Made by a program: the position numbers and the translations under genes. The notes under the pieces are model-generated. The model was not told the DNA's origin and did not search any database. It saw nothing but the letters and a program-made list of their open reading frames with translations. 64,000 bases of DNA from Belliella pelovolcani (GTDB taxonomy: Bacteria > Bacteroidota > Bacteroidia > Cytophagales > Cyclobacteriaceae), in the NCBI RefSeq assembly GCF_900156785.1, contig NZ_FTOP01000016.1:40915-104914 (forward strand). Reading direction: 5' to 3'. Shown here one piece after another: positions 47,537 to 57,008 of the stretch. Position 1 is the stretch's first letter. Each line of letters starts with the position of its first letter.

Positions 47537-49138
47537 ATGAAAAAGTTAATTAATATATTCATTCTATTAATAGGCCTAACTTGTTTATTCTCTTGTGAAA
47601 GAGAAGAGCCATTCGAATTACCAGCTCCTTCACTTGTTTTGAGAACACCTACAGCAACTCAAATAATACAAGAACCTGGAAATGATATTTATTTGGAATT
47701 TAATGTCCAAGCCTCTAGTGGTCTCAATAACTTCTTGGTTTTAAGAGATGGAGAAATTATAGATGAAGTAAATTATACTTCTGAAATCTCTTCAATTTAT
47801 GTTTTTGACTACACTGTGCCTCAAAACCAAGAAATTGGATCAACTAATGAATTTGAGTTTATAGTAACCGATAGACAAGAAAGATCTGCAAGATTTGATT
47901 TGTCTGTATTGATCAGAGCTACTTTTTCTGAGGTCCAGGAATTAATTAATGGTGTAGATGTTACAGTTATCAAAGGTAAACTCAATAACGATTACAAGTT
48001 TGAAAAGGAAAGGACTTATTTGATCGATAGTATATTGTCTGTTGAGAACGGTTCAACTTTAACTATTGATGCTGGTTCAACTGTCTACTTTAGAACTTAT
48101 AGTAATCCGAATGAATTTTCTCAGTTAGCCATTTTTAGAGATTCTAGGATCATTGCAGAAGGTACTAAAGATGAACCGATCGTATTTACTAGTGATAAAG
48201 TTTTGCTCAATCAAACACCTGAACCAGACGATTGGGGAGGGATTTATTTATTGGGCAACGCACCGAGTAATGCGGGTGGCACAGTTATAGTCGATGGCTA
48301 TCGATATGGAGGTAATCGGCCTAATGATAATTCAGGTGTTTTAAAGTATGTAAGAGTTGAATTTGCTGGTAAATTAGGCTTTCATGGTGTTCATTTTTTT
48401 GGTGTCGGTTCGCAGACTATAGTACAAAACCTTCAAGTGTTTAGGAATGAAAATATAGCTGTACGAGTCCGTGGCGGTCGTGTCAGCTTCAAATATCTTG
48501 CAGGAATTGGTCACGGAGGTTATGGAATTTGGTGTGATGAAGGTTGGCAAGGTAATGGACAATTTTGGGTGTTTCAAACTGATAGACAAGCAACTTTAGT
48601 ACCTGTTAATTTTTGGAATATTGCAAGATCACTTGAAATGAGAAATAATGATGGTTTTTTTGAAACACAGCCAAGAACCACATTTCGAATTTCAAATGTC
48701 ACATTGATTGGAAATGGATTTCAAGATGGTGTATCAAATGGAACTAGGAGGGGAGTTAGGATTAGAACTGGAGCAAGAGGCATTTTACAAAATTTGATAG
48801 TGACAGAATTCCCAGATGATGGGGTTAGAATTGAAGATTTACCACTAGCTGATTTGGGTCAAAATATGATCCTTGGAAACACCTTTTCTTTCAGTAATAG
48901 AAGAAATTTTGAGCAAGATGCTCCAGTCTTTGCTCAGGATCCTTCATTTAATGTGACTGAAAATGAAGTGGAAGGGATTTCACTTAGCAATTTTGTTGGA
49001 ATAGAACCTACAAGTTTCAATCCTACAGGTTTAGGTAGCTTCTTTGATGCAGCTCCTTTTGCAGGCGCAGTCTCCCCAGAAAATGATTGGACTGCCGATG
49101 GTGAATGGTTCAAAAATCTAGATGGATCAATCAGATAA
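47537..49138 (+). CDS. Surface lipoprotein with right-handed beta-helix, paralogue 1
   Basis: The product has 533 residues. A lipobox (LTCLFSC, Cys near residue 20) is followed by EREEP, an acidic stretch of the kind that favours surface export in this phylum. An Ig-like N-domain (about 30-130) leads to a beta-helix (about 160-470) with segments such as EPDDWGGIYLLG, YVRVEFAGKLG and VRGGRVSFKYLAG. The end reads FAGAVSPENDWT...NLDGSIR. It begins five bases after the receptor stop, so it is very likely the receptor's surface ligand-binding partner. From memory, similar WGG beta-helix lipoproteins often accompany TonB receptors in Bacteroidota. Confidence 0.82.
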   Translation: MKKLINIFILLIGLTCLFSCEREEPFELPAPSLVLRTPTATQIIQEPGNDIYLEFNVQASSGLNNFLVLRDGEIIDEVNYTSEISSIYVFDYTVPQNQEIGSTNEFEFIVTDRQERSARFDLSVLIRATFSEVQELINGVDVTVIKGKLNNDYKFEKERTYLIDSILSVENGSTLTIDAGSTVYFRTYSNPNEFSQLAIFRDSRIIAEGTKDEPIVFTSDKVLLNQTPEPDDWGGIYLLGNAPSNAGGTVIVDGYRYGGNRPNDNSGVLKYVRVEFAGKLGFHGVHFFGVGSQTIVQNLQVFRNENIAVRVRGGRVSFKYLAGIGHGGYGIWCDEGWQGNGQFWVFQTDRQATLVPVNFWNIARSLEMRNNDGFFETQPRTTFRISNVTLIGNGFQDGVSNGTRRGVRIRTGARGILQNLIVTEFPDDGVRIEDLPLADLGQNMILGNTFSFSNRRNFEQDAPVFAQDPSFNVTENEVEGISLSNFVGIEPTSFNPTGLGSFFDAAPFAGAVSPENDWTADGEWFKNLDGSIR

Positions 49139-49167
49139 TAATATTATAAACCAAAAATGATAATGCT

Positions 49168-50718
49168 ATGAAACATTTTAAACTGCAGTTAATGACCAAA
49201 CTTGTAATGGTCTTTGTGATGCTTTCATTCGTCTTTACTTCTTGTAGTGATGATGAAGAGCCTCAACTACCAACACCTACAATATCCATTGAAGGAGGAA
49301 ATTCAATTGAGGTAAGAAGAGGTCAAACGATCAACGTGACGTTGAATTTGAATACGGATGGGAACAATAGAGAACTAGTAGTTTACAGGGATGGAGGTGT
49401 ATTAGAGGTAGTACCCTTGCAAGCAACAGCAACTACTTTCACTTACTCCAACCAATCAATTCCTAATACAGCGACGGAAGGTGAAGAGTTTGAATTTGAA
49501 TTTGCCGTTTTTAATACTCAAGGAACAGGATCTGAAAGAGTTGGCTTGACAGTAGTGACTCTTGCTTATAATACGATAACAGTAGGTGGAGAAACACTTT
49601 TTGAAGTAGATATTCCATCTGATGGAATATTTGAGGAGGATGTTAGATTCGTATCTGGGAGAAATTATTATGTAGGGGCAACTATGAGTTTTTCTGCAGG
49701 TACAACTCTTACAGTTCAAGAAGGTGTAAATGTTTACATCGCTAGTCCAAATGGGACTTTAACTGATATAGTTATCAACGATGGAGCATCAGCAGAAATC
49801 ATAGGGACTGCACAAAATCCAGTAGTTTTTACTTCAGCTAATACGTTAACAGATACCGAAGATTCTGGTGATTGGGGTGTTTTTAATATTAGAGGCAGTG
49901 GAGGTACCTCTGATAGCGGTACCTACCAATTTATCAGGTTTGAATATGGAAATGCAAGGAATTTCAGATTACAGAATGTAGGTAGTGGTACAACAATTGA
50001 TCATATCCAAGTATTTAGAGCTGCCGGAGAGGGAATTATGCCAACTGATGGAACAGTAAATATGAGTTATTTGGTAACTACCGATTGTGAAGGTGGAGGA
50101 TTTAGAATTGGAGATGCTTATGCAGGTAATATGCAGTTTGGTATTGCAATGATTAGCAGAACTTGGGGGGATAATTCAGAAATTGATATTAGAGAAACAT
50201 CCTCACCTGTCTTAGCTAATTTCACAGTTATTGGCCCAGGATCCGATGCTTCTAACACATCAGGTATAAGGTTGAGAGCGAATAGCAGCGGGAAAGTCTA
50301 TAATTCCATTATCGCAGACTTCCCAAGAAGAGGACTAAGATTAAACGATAATGTGAACATAACAGACCTTGAAGGTGAGACAGTATTTGCATATAGCTTT
50401 ATTTTCAATGTACCAACAGACCCTTATAGAGATGATACTTCTAATGGTAACCCTTTTAGAGGTTTTGTTGATGGGGATGGAGTTTTTCAAAACCCATTCT
50501 TTAATAATGTCACTGGCTTAGAAGGGGGTCAACCTATTTTGACTTCAATTGCTGGGATTGGAACAAATAGTTTTATACCTACATCAGCTCAAACTTCTCA
50601 ATTTAACCCAAGCAGCATATCTGGATTTTCTTCTGCTGCATTTGTTGGAGCAGTTCAGAATAGCTCAAATGATTGGACTTCTGGGTGGGTTAAAAACCCT
50701 GATGGGTCTATTAGATAA
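49168..50718 (+). CDS. Surface lipoprotein with right-handed beta-helix, paralogue 2
   Basis: The product has 516 residues, parallel in design to the previous gene: lipobox FTSC with SDDEEPQ after it, an Ig-like domain (about 35-130; EVRRGQTINVTLNLNTDGNNRELVVYRDGG, matching NFLVLRDGE in paralogue 1), a beta-helix (DSGDWGVFNIRG; FIRFEYGNARNFRL; DHIQVFRAAGEG), and the ending FVGAVQNSSNDWTS...NPDGSIR. The identical DGSIR ending and shared order show a tandem duplication that has since diverged strongly. It closes the receptor operon, before the terminator at 50737. Confidence 0.82.
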   Translation: MKHFKLQLMTKLVMVFVMLSFVFTSCSDDEEPQLPTPTISIEGGNSIEVRRGQTINVTLNLNTDGNNRELVVYRDGGVLEVVPLQATATTFTYSNQSIPNTATEGEEFEFEFAVFNTQGTGSERVGLTVVTLAYNTITVGGETLFEVDIPSDGIFEEDVRFVSGRNYYVGATMSFSAGTTLTVQEGVNVYIASPNGTLTDIVINDGASAEIIGTAQNPVVFTSANTLTDTEDSGDWGVFNIRGSGGTSDSGTYQFIRFEYGNARNFRLQNVGSGTTIDHIQVFRAAGEGIMPTDGTVNMSYLVTTDCEGGGFRIGDAYAGNMQFGIAMISRTWGDNSEIDIRETSSPVLANFTVIGPGSDASNTSGIRLRANSSGKVYNSIIADFPRRGLRLNDNVNITDLEGETVFAYSFIFNVPTDPYRDDTSNGNPFRGFVDGDGVFQNPFFNNVTGLEGGQPILTSIAGIGTNSFIPTSAQTSQFNPSSISGFSSAAFVGAVQNSSNDWTSGWVKNPDGSIR

Positions 50719-50736
50719 TTCAATACTAATAACAAT

Positions 50737-50769
50737 GGCAAGCCACACTTTTTTATAGTGTTGCTTGCC
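50737..50769 (+). terminator. Terminator of the receptor-lipoprotein operon
   Basis: A stem of seven pairs, one mismatch and four pairs (arms 50737-50748 and 50758-50769), then TTTTTGTGTTT. Confidence 0.85.
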
Positions 50770-50818
50770 TTTTTGTGTTTAAAATTAACCTATTTCACTT
50801 ATTGTCTTTTAATAAAAT

Positions 50819-52099
50819 ATGCGAGTATCATTGATTGTTTTTTTCATGATTAATCTATGCTTTGCTTACGGACAAAGTATTGAAAAAAACACACCTCCAG
50901 AGAATTTATTGATACCTTACAAGGCAGGTGTAGTGCCAGATAGAATAATTTTGTCTTTAGGAAGCAATACAGAAAGTGAAAGATTAATCAATTGGCGTAC
51001 TGATACAACTGCTAAAGAACAATATATCGAGATTTCTGAACAGGATGGATCAGTTGACTTTTATAAAAAAAAGTTAAATTTTAAAGCTGAATCCAAACTT
51101 TTTGTAAACCTACAAAACGATAGTGCCTATTATCATCAAATCAAATTGCATGATTTAGAAAAAGGAAAAAAATATAGTTATAGAGTAGGATATGAAGGTT
51201 TTTGGTCGCCTTGGTTTGATTTTGAAGTTGAATCACAAAATGGAGACTTTCAATTTATTTATCTTGGAGATGCACAAAATGACCTACTACCTTTATGGTC
51301 TAGAGTTATTCATAATGCATATAAACAAGCGTCGAATTCGACGATGATACTGCATGTTGGAGATTTGATTAATCATTCTCAAAATGATTATGAATGGGCA
51401 GAATGGTTTCATGCAGCCAGTCCGATAATCCAAAAAATACCACAAGTTATAGTCCCAGGAAACCATGAATATATTAAAGATGATGATGGGAATAAGCTAG
51501 GCTTGAGCCCATTTTGGGATGCACATTTTAATTTTCCTAAAAATGGTCCTTCCGAACTTCGTAATCAAGCTTACTATTTTGATTACGGAAACTGTAAATT
51601 CATTTTTCTAAATTCTAATGAAAAACTGGAAATTCAAGCCTCTTGGTTAGAAAAGATACTTGAGAATAATGAAAAAAATTGGACAATAATCATGTTTCAC
51701 CATCCTGTAGTTTCAGGGGCGAGTGGAAGGATAAATGAAGGAGTTTTGAAAAACTGGAAACCTATTTTAGATCGATATCAAGTAGATCTTGTTTTGCAAG
51801 GACATGACCATGTATATGGAAGAGGGAATGAAGTCATTTCTGGATTGGATCAATGGAATGAATATACAGGAACAGTATATGTAGTATCTGTTGCAGGTAG
51901 AAAAATGTATCCATTGGGTAATCATCCTTGGATGCAAAAGAAAGCAGAAAACTTACAAACTTATCAAATAGTTACAGTCCAAAAAGAATCAATTCTCTTT
52001 GATACATACAAGACGAATGGAGATTTATTTGACAGCTTTGAGATCAAGAAGCTTACTAATGGCGATAAGCAACTCATAGAAAGACTTCCACAGCAATGA
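50819..52099 (+). CDS. Exported metallophosphoesterase, purple-acid-phosphatase-like
   Basis: The product has 426 residues with a signal peptide (SLIVFFMINLCFAYG). An N-terminal fibronectin-like domain (about 35-137) precedes the calcineurin-like catalytic domain (about 145-375). All five metal motifs are visible: GDAQ at 150, GDLIN at 181, GNHE at 214-217, HH at 294-295 and GHDH at 328-331. It should release phosphate from an organic substrate in the periplasm or outside. Its stop overlaps the following glycosidase start (ATGA), so both are made together. Confidence 0.88.
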   Translation: MRVSLIVFFMINLCFAYGQSIEKNTPPENLLIPYKAGVVPDRIILSLGSNTESERLINWRTDTTAKEQYIEISEQDGSVDFYKKKLNFKAESKLFVNLQNDSAYYHQIKLHDLEKGKKYSYRVGYEGFWSPWFDFEVESQNGDFQFIYLGDAQNDLLPLWSRVIHNAYKQASNSTMILHVGDLINHSQNDYEWAEWFHAASPIIQKIPQVIVPGNHEYIKDDDGNKLGLSPFWDAHFNFPKNGPSELRNQAYYFDYGNCKFIFLNSNEKLEIQASWLEKILENNEKNWTIIMFHHPVVSGASGRINEGVLKNWKPILDRYQVDLVLQGHDHVYGRGNEVISGLDQWNEYTGTVYVVSVAGRKMYPLGNHPWMQKKAENLQTYQIVTVQKESILFDTYKTNGDLFDSFEIKKLTNGDKQLIERLPQQ

Positions 52100-54138
52100 A
52101 ACTTAGATCATTTTGTATAATCATTCTATTATTTCTTTATTATTCTAATGTTGTTGCTCAAAATAGCATTAAACCTCAGGTAATCATAAATGGAGATACC
52201 ATTAAGCTTTTCAATAGTTATTCTTCTCATACTTATTTATGGGATGGTAGTCTTCAACTTATAGAGATGAGTTTGCTCGATAAAAACATTATCCATCAAA
52301 TCCAACATCCTCGACCTGATTTTTTGATCAGTGAATTAAACCCAGATTTTAAAAAAATAAGTACAGAATTTTCGTATAAAAAGAATTTTGAAATTGAAAA
52401 TGAATTTCTTCTTGTGGAATTGACAGCTACGTATGGAGATATGCTTTTGAAATATCATTTAAAAATGTTTGTCAATTCGGGTGCAGTTCAGCATCAAATC
52501 TTTTTAAAGGGAAATACAAGAAATCATATTTGGGAAAGAGAGGCTTCTGAAGGAAGTCCAATGATAGAAAATATATCAATAGGTACTGAATCGCTATCTA
52601 GAATTGGGATTCTGCCGGGACTCGGTCTACATGCCTCATATGAAGTTGTCAATTTTAAAGAAGCTACAGATTATCATGATCAACCGGTTAGGAAATCTTT
52701 TATCAAACCGTTTAGGCAGCCACAACGAGAGCAAGGGAATATGCTAATCGTAAGATCTGATGATCAACCTTATTCTATGTGGTTACTGAAAGAATCACCA
52801 ATAAATTGGTCACAAAATAATTACCCTGGGTTTGATTTTACAATTTTTGATTGGGGGGCAGGGGTAAGTGGCTTCGGAATAACCCCAAAAGAGTTACAGT
52901 CAGATTCTTGGACTCCGGTGTATGCATACACTAGAAATATTACTCTTAGAGATCAATTTGAAGAGCAAAAGGATTGGTTGAACTATCAAATGCAAATCAG
53001 AAGGTACGTAAAAGAAAGAGATGCCATGCTTTTAGCAAATACATGGGGTGATAGAAGTAAGGATGGAAGAATGAATGAGTCATTTATTTTAAAAGAAATT
53101 GATTATGCTTCAAAAATTGGAATGACCCATCTACAACTTGATGATGGATGGCAGCAAGGATTATCTAAAAACTCTGCTTCAAAGTCTGGACTAAAATGGG
53201 ACGATTGGAGTGTAGAAGATTGGCAGCCACATCGAGAAAGATTCCCTAATGGGTTTTCAAAAATCATAGAAGAGGCTAAATTAAAAGACGTGAAATTATG
53301 TCTTTGGTTTAACCCAAGTAAATCAGAAAATTATAAAAATTGGGAAAGTGATGCAGACATATTAGTTGATTATTACAATCAATATGGTATTACAGTATTC
53401 AAAATTGATGGTTTAGAGCTAGGTAATAAGCAATCAGAAAATAACGTGAGAAATTTTTTTGACAAGGTAATGCAAGCTACTGATGGTCAAGTCACATTTA
53501 ATTTAGACGTGACAGCAGGTAAAAGAATAGGATACCATTTCATGCAAGAATATGGTAATATTTTTCTCGAAAATAGGTATACTGATTGGGGGAATTATTT
53601 TCCTTATAGAACATTAAGAAATCTTTGGCTGCTTGCTGCTTATGTTCCAAGTAGTAAGCTTCAAATTGAATGGTTGAATGTGTTTAGAAATCAAAATAGA
53701 TATCAGAAAACTGATATCCACTCACCCAATAATGTAGGGGTTGAATATGCCTATGTAAGTACGTGGGCAGCTCAACCATTAGCTTGGATGGAATTGTCCT
53801 CTCTCAACTATGGTGTCAAAGAAGTTTCAAGGCTTACTGAACAATATAGGAAGATTTCAGAAAATTGGCATCAAAATGTGGTTTTACCCATTGGTTTAGA
53901 GCCTTCGGGATTTGCTTGGTCAGGTTTTTGGATTCAAACTCCTCAAGAAAGTCAAGATTATTTACTTGTATATAAGGAAGCTTCAGAAAGTGATGCATTT
54001 ACCTATATTCTACCAAGAAAGTATGCAAAGGCTACCGCACTAAATGTCAATAGTGATCAGATAAAAATTTCTGGGGATCAATTGTCAGTTTCAATGAATG
54101 GAAAGTATCAGTTTGCAATTATCGAATTAATAAAATGA
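52096..54138 (+). CDS. Exported glycoside hydrolase, clan GH-D, alpha-galactosidase-like
   Basis: The product has 680 residues with a signal peptide (FCIIILLFLYYSNVVA). A beta-sandwich N-domain (about 25-300) precedes a TIM-barrel. The motif LQLDDGWQ has D349-D350, and the barrel continues LCLWFNPSKS and FKIDGLELG, where D438 is the likely nucleophile. The acid/base region is diverged: TAGKRIGYH stands where GH36 enzymes have a Gly-rich Arg-Asp loop, and LENRYTDW (D497) may supply the acid. I would call it alpha-galactosidase-like with unproven specificity. Confidence 0.75.
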   Translation: MKLRSFCIIILLFLYYSNVVAQNSIKPQVIINGDTIKLFNSYSSHTYLWDGSLQLIEMSLLDKNIIHQIQHPRPDFLISELNPDFKKISTEFSYKKNFEIENEFLLVELTATYGDMLLKYHLKMFVNSGAVQHQIFLKGNTRNHIWEREASEGSPMIENISIGTESLSRIGILPGLGLHASYEVVNFKEATDYHDQPVRKSFIKPFRQPQREQGNMLIVRSDDQPYSMWLLKESPINWSQNNYPGFDFTIFDWGAGVSGFGITPKELQSDSWTPVYAYTRNITLRDQFEEQKDWLNYQMQIRRYVKERDAMLLANTWGDRSKDGRMNESFILKEIDYASKIGMTHLQLDDGWQQGLSKNSASKSGLKWDDWSVEDWQPHRERFPNGFSKIIEEAKLKDVKLCLWFNPSKSENYKNWESDADILVDYYNQYGITVFKIDGLELGNKQSENNVRNFFDKVMQATDGQVTFNLDVTAGKRIGYHFMQEYGNIFLENRYTDWGNYFPYRTLRNLWLLAAYVPSSKLQIEWLNVFRNQNRYQKTDIHSPNNVGVEYAYVSTWAAQPLAWMELSSLNYGVKEVSRLTEQYRKISENWHQNVVLPIGLEPSGFAWSGFWIQTPQESQDYLLVYKEASESDAFTYILPRKYAKATALNVNSDQIKISGDQLSVSMNGKYQFAIIELIK

Positions 54139-54176
54139 AATCCCTTGACACTTGTGTTATAATTGTCAAGGGATTT
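54138..54176. terminator. Bidirectional terminator between the two glycosidase genes
   Basis: Thirteen-pair perfect stem (arms 54138-54150 and 54164-54176) between convergent genes. The first arm overlaps the stop of the upstream gene by one base. Confidence 0.8.
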
Positions 54177-54188
54177 TACTAGTTGTAT

Positions 54189-56831
54189 TTATTGTTTTTG
54201 AATACTTAAAGCACTAAGTATAGGCTTTCCTTTTTTTGACACAAAACTAATTTCAAGACCTTTGCCATCTTTCAATTGCACTTTAACTTTTTCTTTAAAT
54301 GGGTAATTATACCCGTATTCTTTTAGTAAGTCCAAATTTTTAAAAATGACTTTATCATTGATTACAATATCAAAAATCCGCTGACCTCCAGGATGTTCTG
54401 GAGATTCTACCCCATCTACAAATTTCCTTGATTTTGGGAAGGGTTCTACCATCCACAACTCAATTATATAATCTCCATCGGGAAGGTCTGCTTTAAAGCC
54501 ATCAATGCCTTCTTGCATAGTTTGATAAAGTGGAACAAAATCATCAGTAGTTAATATATCTTCTTTGGTGCCAATTTTATTGGCAATATAAAGGGGTGCT
54601 CCTCCAATGTGACCCCAGCTATTTTTTTCATATGGTTTACTTTGGATATAGGTCACTTTTCCCTTAGCATCAAAAAAACTATGGTTGCTTCCTAAGTTGA
54701 TAAAAAGCCTGTCAAGGTTAGTTTTCGATAAATCTATCGGGACAGGTAAAAAATCAATTTCTATGTAATCCAATATTTCTTCCCCAGCTTTGTTTTTAGC
54801 GGTGAAACTATTTATTCCTTTTTTAAATTCAACCTCCCAAGTAGCTTGATTATCCTTTGGCTTTAAAGTCCCCAATGATTTGCCTTGATGGTATAGTTCC
54901 ACTTCATTTAAATTGGAATAAACTTGTATAGGTAAAATAGATGTATTACCATCTTCTGACAGAACAGATCGGTTTTTCCAATTTGTTTCTGCTATTTTTA
55001 GGATTGGATTATTCGAGAGATAGGCTTGAAATAAATAGTATACATCTTTTGGAACCCGCTCACTTGTCATGATTCCTTTATTATTCAGATGTGGATTAGA
55101 ATCTATTCTTCTTTCGGAGCTAAAGTCAATCAAGTTCCACACTGTAGCTCCTGAAATGTATTGCCTTGTATAGATCTGTTTCAAAAAACTTTCTAGAAAT
55201 CTTTTATGTCCTTCTATTGTAAAGTCAAATTTTTCGGGTTTAAGACTATGTAATCTTGTATCGCTTCCTGCACCATATTCACTTATGAAGTGAATTCGAT
55301 CTGGATACTTTTCATGTTGCTCGTCCATGAATTTCCCAAAGTCTTCAAATTCATCATAATACCAGCCATGATATAAGTTCCAGCTGACTATCTGAGGAAT
55401 ATTAGCAATTTCAGAACTTTCATAAAGCGGATAGTTGTGTAGCGCCATTGCTGTGTATCTATATGGATCTTCTTCTCTTGCAATTTTTTCTAGCTTTTCT
55501 GCTAACTCTACAGAATGAGTTGTCTGTGCGTCTACAATTTCAGGATCTATAAATCGATGAGCCCAATATATTTCATTCATATAACCCCAAATGATTACTG
55601 ATGGATGATTATAATGCTGACGAATCATTTCTTTTAACATTATTTCTGAATTGAGATCATGTTTTTTTGACTTCGTTACCTCGTTGACTAAAGGAGTTTC
55701 TTCCCATACCATCAATCCCAATTCATCTGCGGCTCTTAGTATGGCAGGATCTTGAGGGTAATGCGCTAATCTCACAAAATTGCCTCCCATATCTTTGATC
55801 GCTTTCATATCAGACCAATGTAATTCATCACTAAGGGCATTTCCTTGACCTATATAATCTTGATGTCTATTCGCTCCCATCAGTTTGGTTTGTTTACCAT
55901 TGAGAAAAAAACCTTTTTCGGGGTCGAAATGAAAAAATCTTAAGCCAAATGGAATATTAAGTTGATCTAAGACTACTTCTTTTTGGTAAATTGTTGCCTC
56001 CAATTGATATAGAGTGGGGGACTCGGGAGACCAAAGATCTGGTGTATTCAAATGTATGGTTTCCCATGAGATCTCCTTTTTACTTGATTGAAGCTCTAAA
56101 TCTGTTTCATTTTGATAAATAATTCCTTTTTGAGGATGTTTGATTTTAAAGGATAGCGTAATTTTATTACTTTCTATTTGTCCAAGAGCTGCTTGAATGG
56201 CTCCCAATATTTTTATTTCGGCACTTTCAGAAGATACATTAGGCGTATGAATGAATATTCCGTCGCTTCCGTAGTTTTCCATATCAAAATGAACTTTGGC
56301 CGTCTCAATCAGCCATACATCTCTATAGATGCCTCCAAAAAACGTAAAGTCAGCTGATAGAGGTGGAATATCAGGATTATGAGTATTGTCTACTTTAACA
56401 GCTATCTGATTCTTACCTTCTTTTACATATGCTGTTATATCAAACCTGAAAGCAGAATATCCTCCTGCATGCATCCCAACCAGATGACCATTTATATAAA
56501 GGGTTGTTTCTTGATTGGCACCTTCAAAATGGATGAAGTAATTGCTTAAATCTTGATCAGCTGAAATGTTAAGCTCTTTGAAATACCAAGCCTCACCTCG
56601 ATAGTAACCCCTTTCCCCATCAGGTAAAACGTCTTTGTCATTCCATGTATGAGGAAGGTGAATGATTGGCCACTTTTCCGATTCAAAGTGGATATTTGAA
56701 GGATTAAAGTTTCCTTTCTGAAACTTCCAATGAGAGTTTACAGAAATTGTAGATCTACCCTGACCAAATGATGATACATTTGGAATGAACCAAAGCAAAC
56801 CCAGAAGTACAGCAAAATTAAGTTTCTTCAT
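54189..56831 (-). CDS. Exported GH2 beta-galactosidase-like enzyme with malectin-like C-terminus
   Basis: The product has 880 residues with a signal peptide (FAVLLGLLWFIPNVSS). It has the GH2 sugar-binding domain (about 25-190; HLPHTWND; YRGEAWYFKELNI), a sandwich domain, then the TIM-barrel. The acid/base is E420 (NHPSVIIWGYMNEIYW) and the nucleophile E518 (HFISEYGAGSD). After the barrel come a small immunoglobulin-like domain and a malectin-like domain (about 715-880; INLGSNHSFFDAKG; GGQRIFDIVINDK). It should remove beta-linked galactose or a related sugar. Convergent with the GH-D gene and divergent from the regulator. Confidence 0.9.
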   Translation of the reverse strand: MKKLNFAVLLGLLWFIPNVSSFGQGRSTISVNSHWKFQKGNFNPSNIHFESEKWPIIHLPHTWNDKDVLPDGERGYYRGEAWYFKELNISADQDLSNYFIHFEGANQETTLYINGHLVGMHAGGYSAFRFDITAYVKEGKNQIAVKVDNTHNPDIPPLSADFTFFGGIYRDVWLIETAKVHFDMENYGSDGIFIHTPNVSSESAEIKILGAIQAALGQIESNKITLSFKIKHPQKGIIYQNETDLELQSSKKEISWETIHLNTPDLWSPESPTLYQLEATIYQKEVVLDQLNIPFGLRFFHFDPEKGFFLNGKQTKLMGANRHQDYIGQGNALSDELHWSDMKAIKDMGGNFVRLAHYPQDPAILRAADELGLMVWEETPLVNEVTKSKKHDLNSEIMLKEMIRQHYNHPSVIIWGYMNEIYWAHRFIDPEIVDAQTTHSVELAEKLEKIAREEDPYRYTAMALHNYPLYESSEIANIPQIVSWNLYHGWYYDEFEDFGKFMDEQHEKYPDRIHFISEYGAGSDTRLHSLKPEKFDFTIEGHKRFLESFLKQIYTRQYISGATVWNLIDFSSERRIDSNPHLNNKGIMTSERVPKDVYYLFQAYLSNNPILKIAETNWKNRSVLSEDGNTSILPIQVYSNLNEVELYHQGKSLGTLKPKDNQATWEVEFKKGINSFTAKNKAGEEILDYIEIDFLPVPIDLSKTNLDRLFINLGSNHSFFDAKGKVTYIQSKPYEKNSWGHIGGAPLYIANKIGTKEDILTTDDFVPLYQTMQEGIDGFKADLPDGDYIIELWMVEPFPKSRKFVDGVESPEHPGGQRIFDIVINDKVIFKNLDLLKEYGYNYPFKEKVKVQLKDGKGLEISFVSKKGKPILSALSIQKQ

Positions 56832-57008
56832 TATCTATTTTTGAATTTTTTAAAACAGAAGATGAAGCTCAGAATTAAGACTGAATCGAATAGAATTCGA
56901 TTAAATCTGTATTTTTCAAAATCTAAAAAGCAACATAAAAGTAATATATAATTTCTTTTGATAAAATCTGTTGATGTAATTTTCCACTCAAATTGATAAC
57001 TTAACTTC

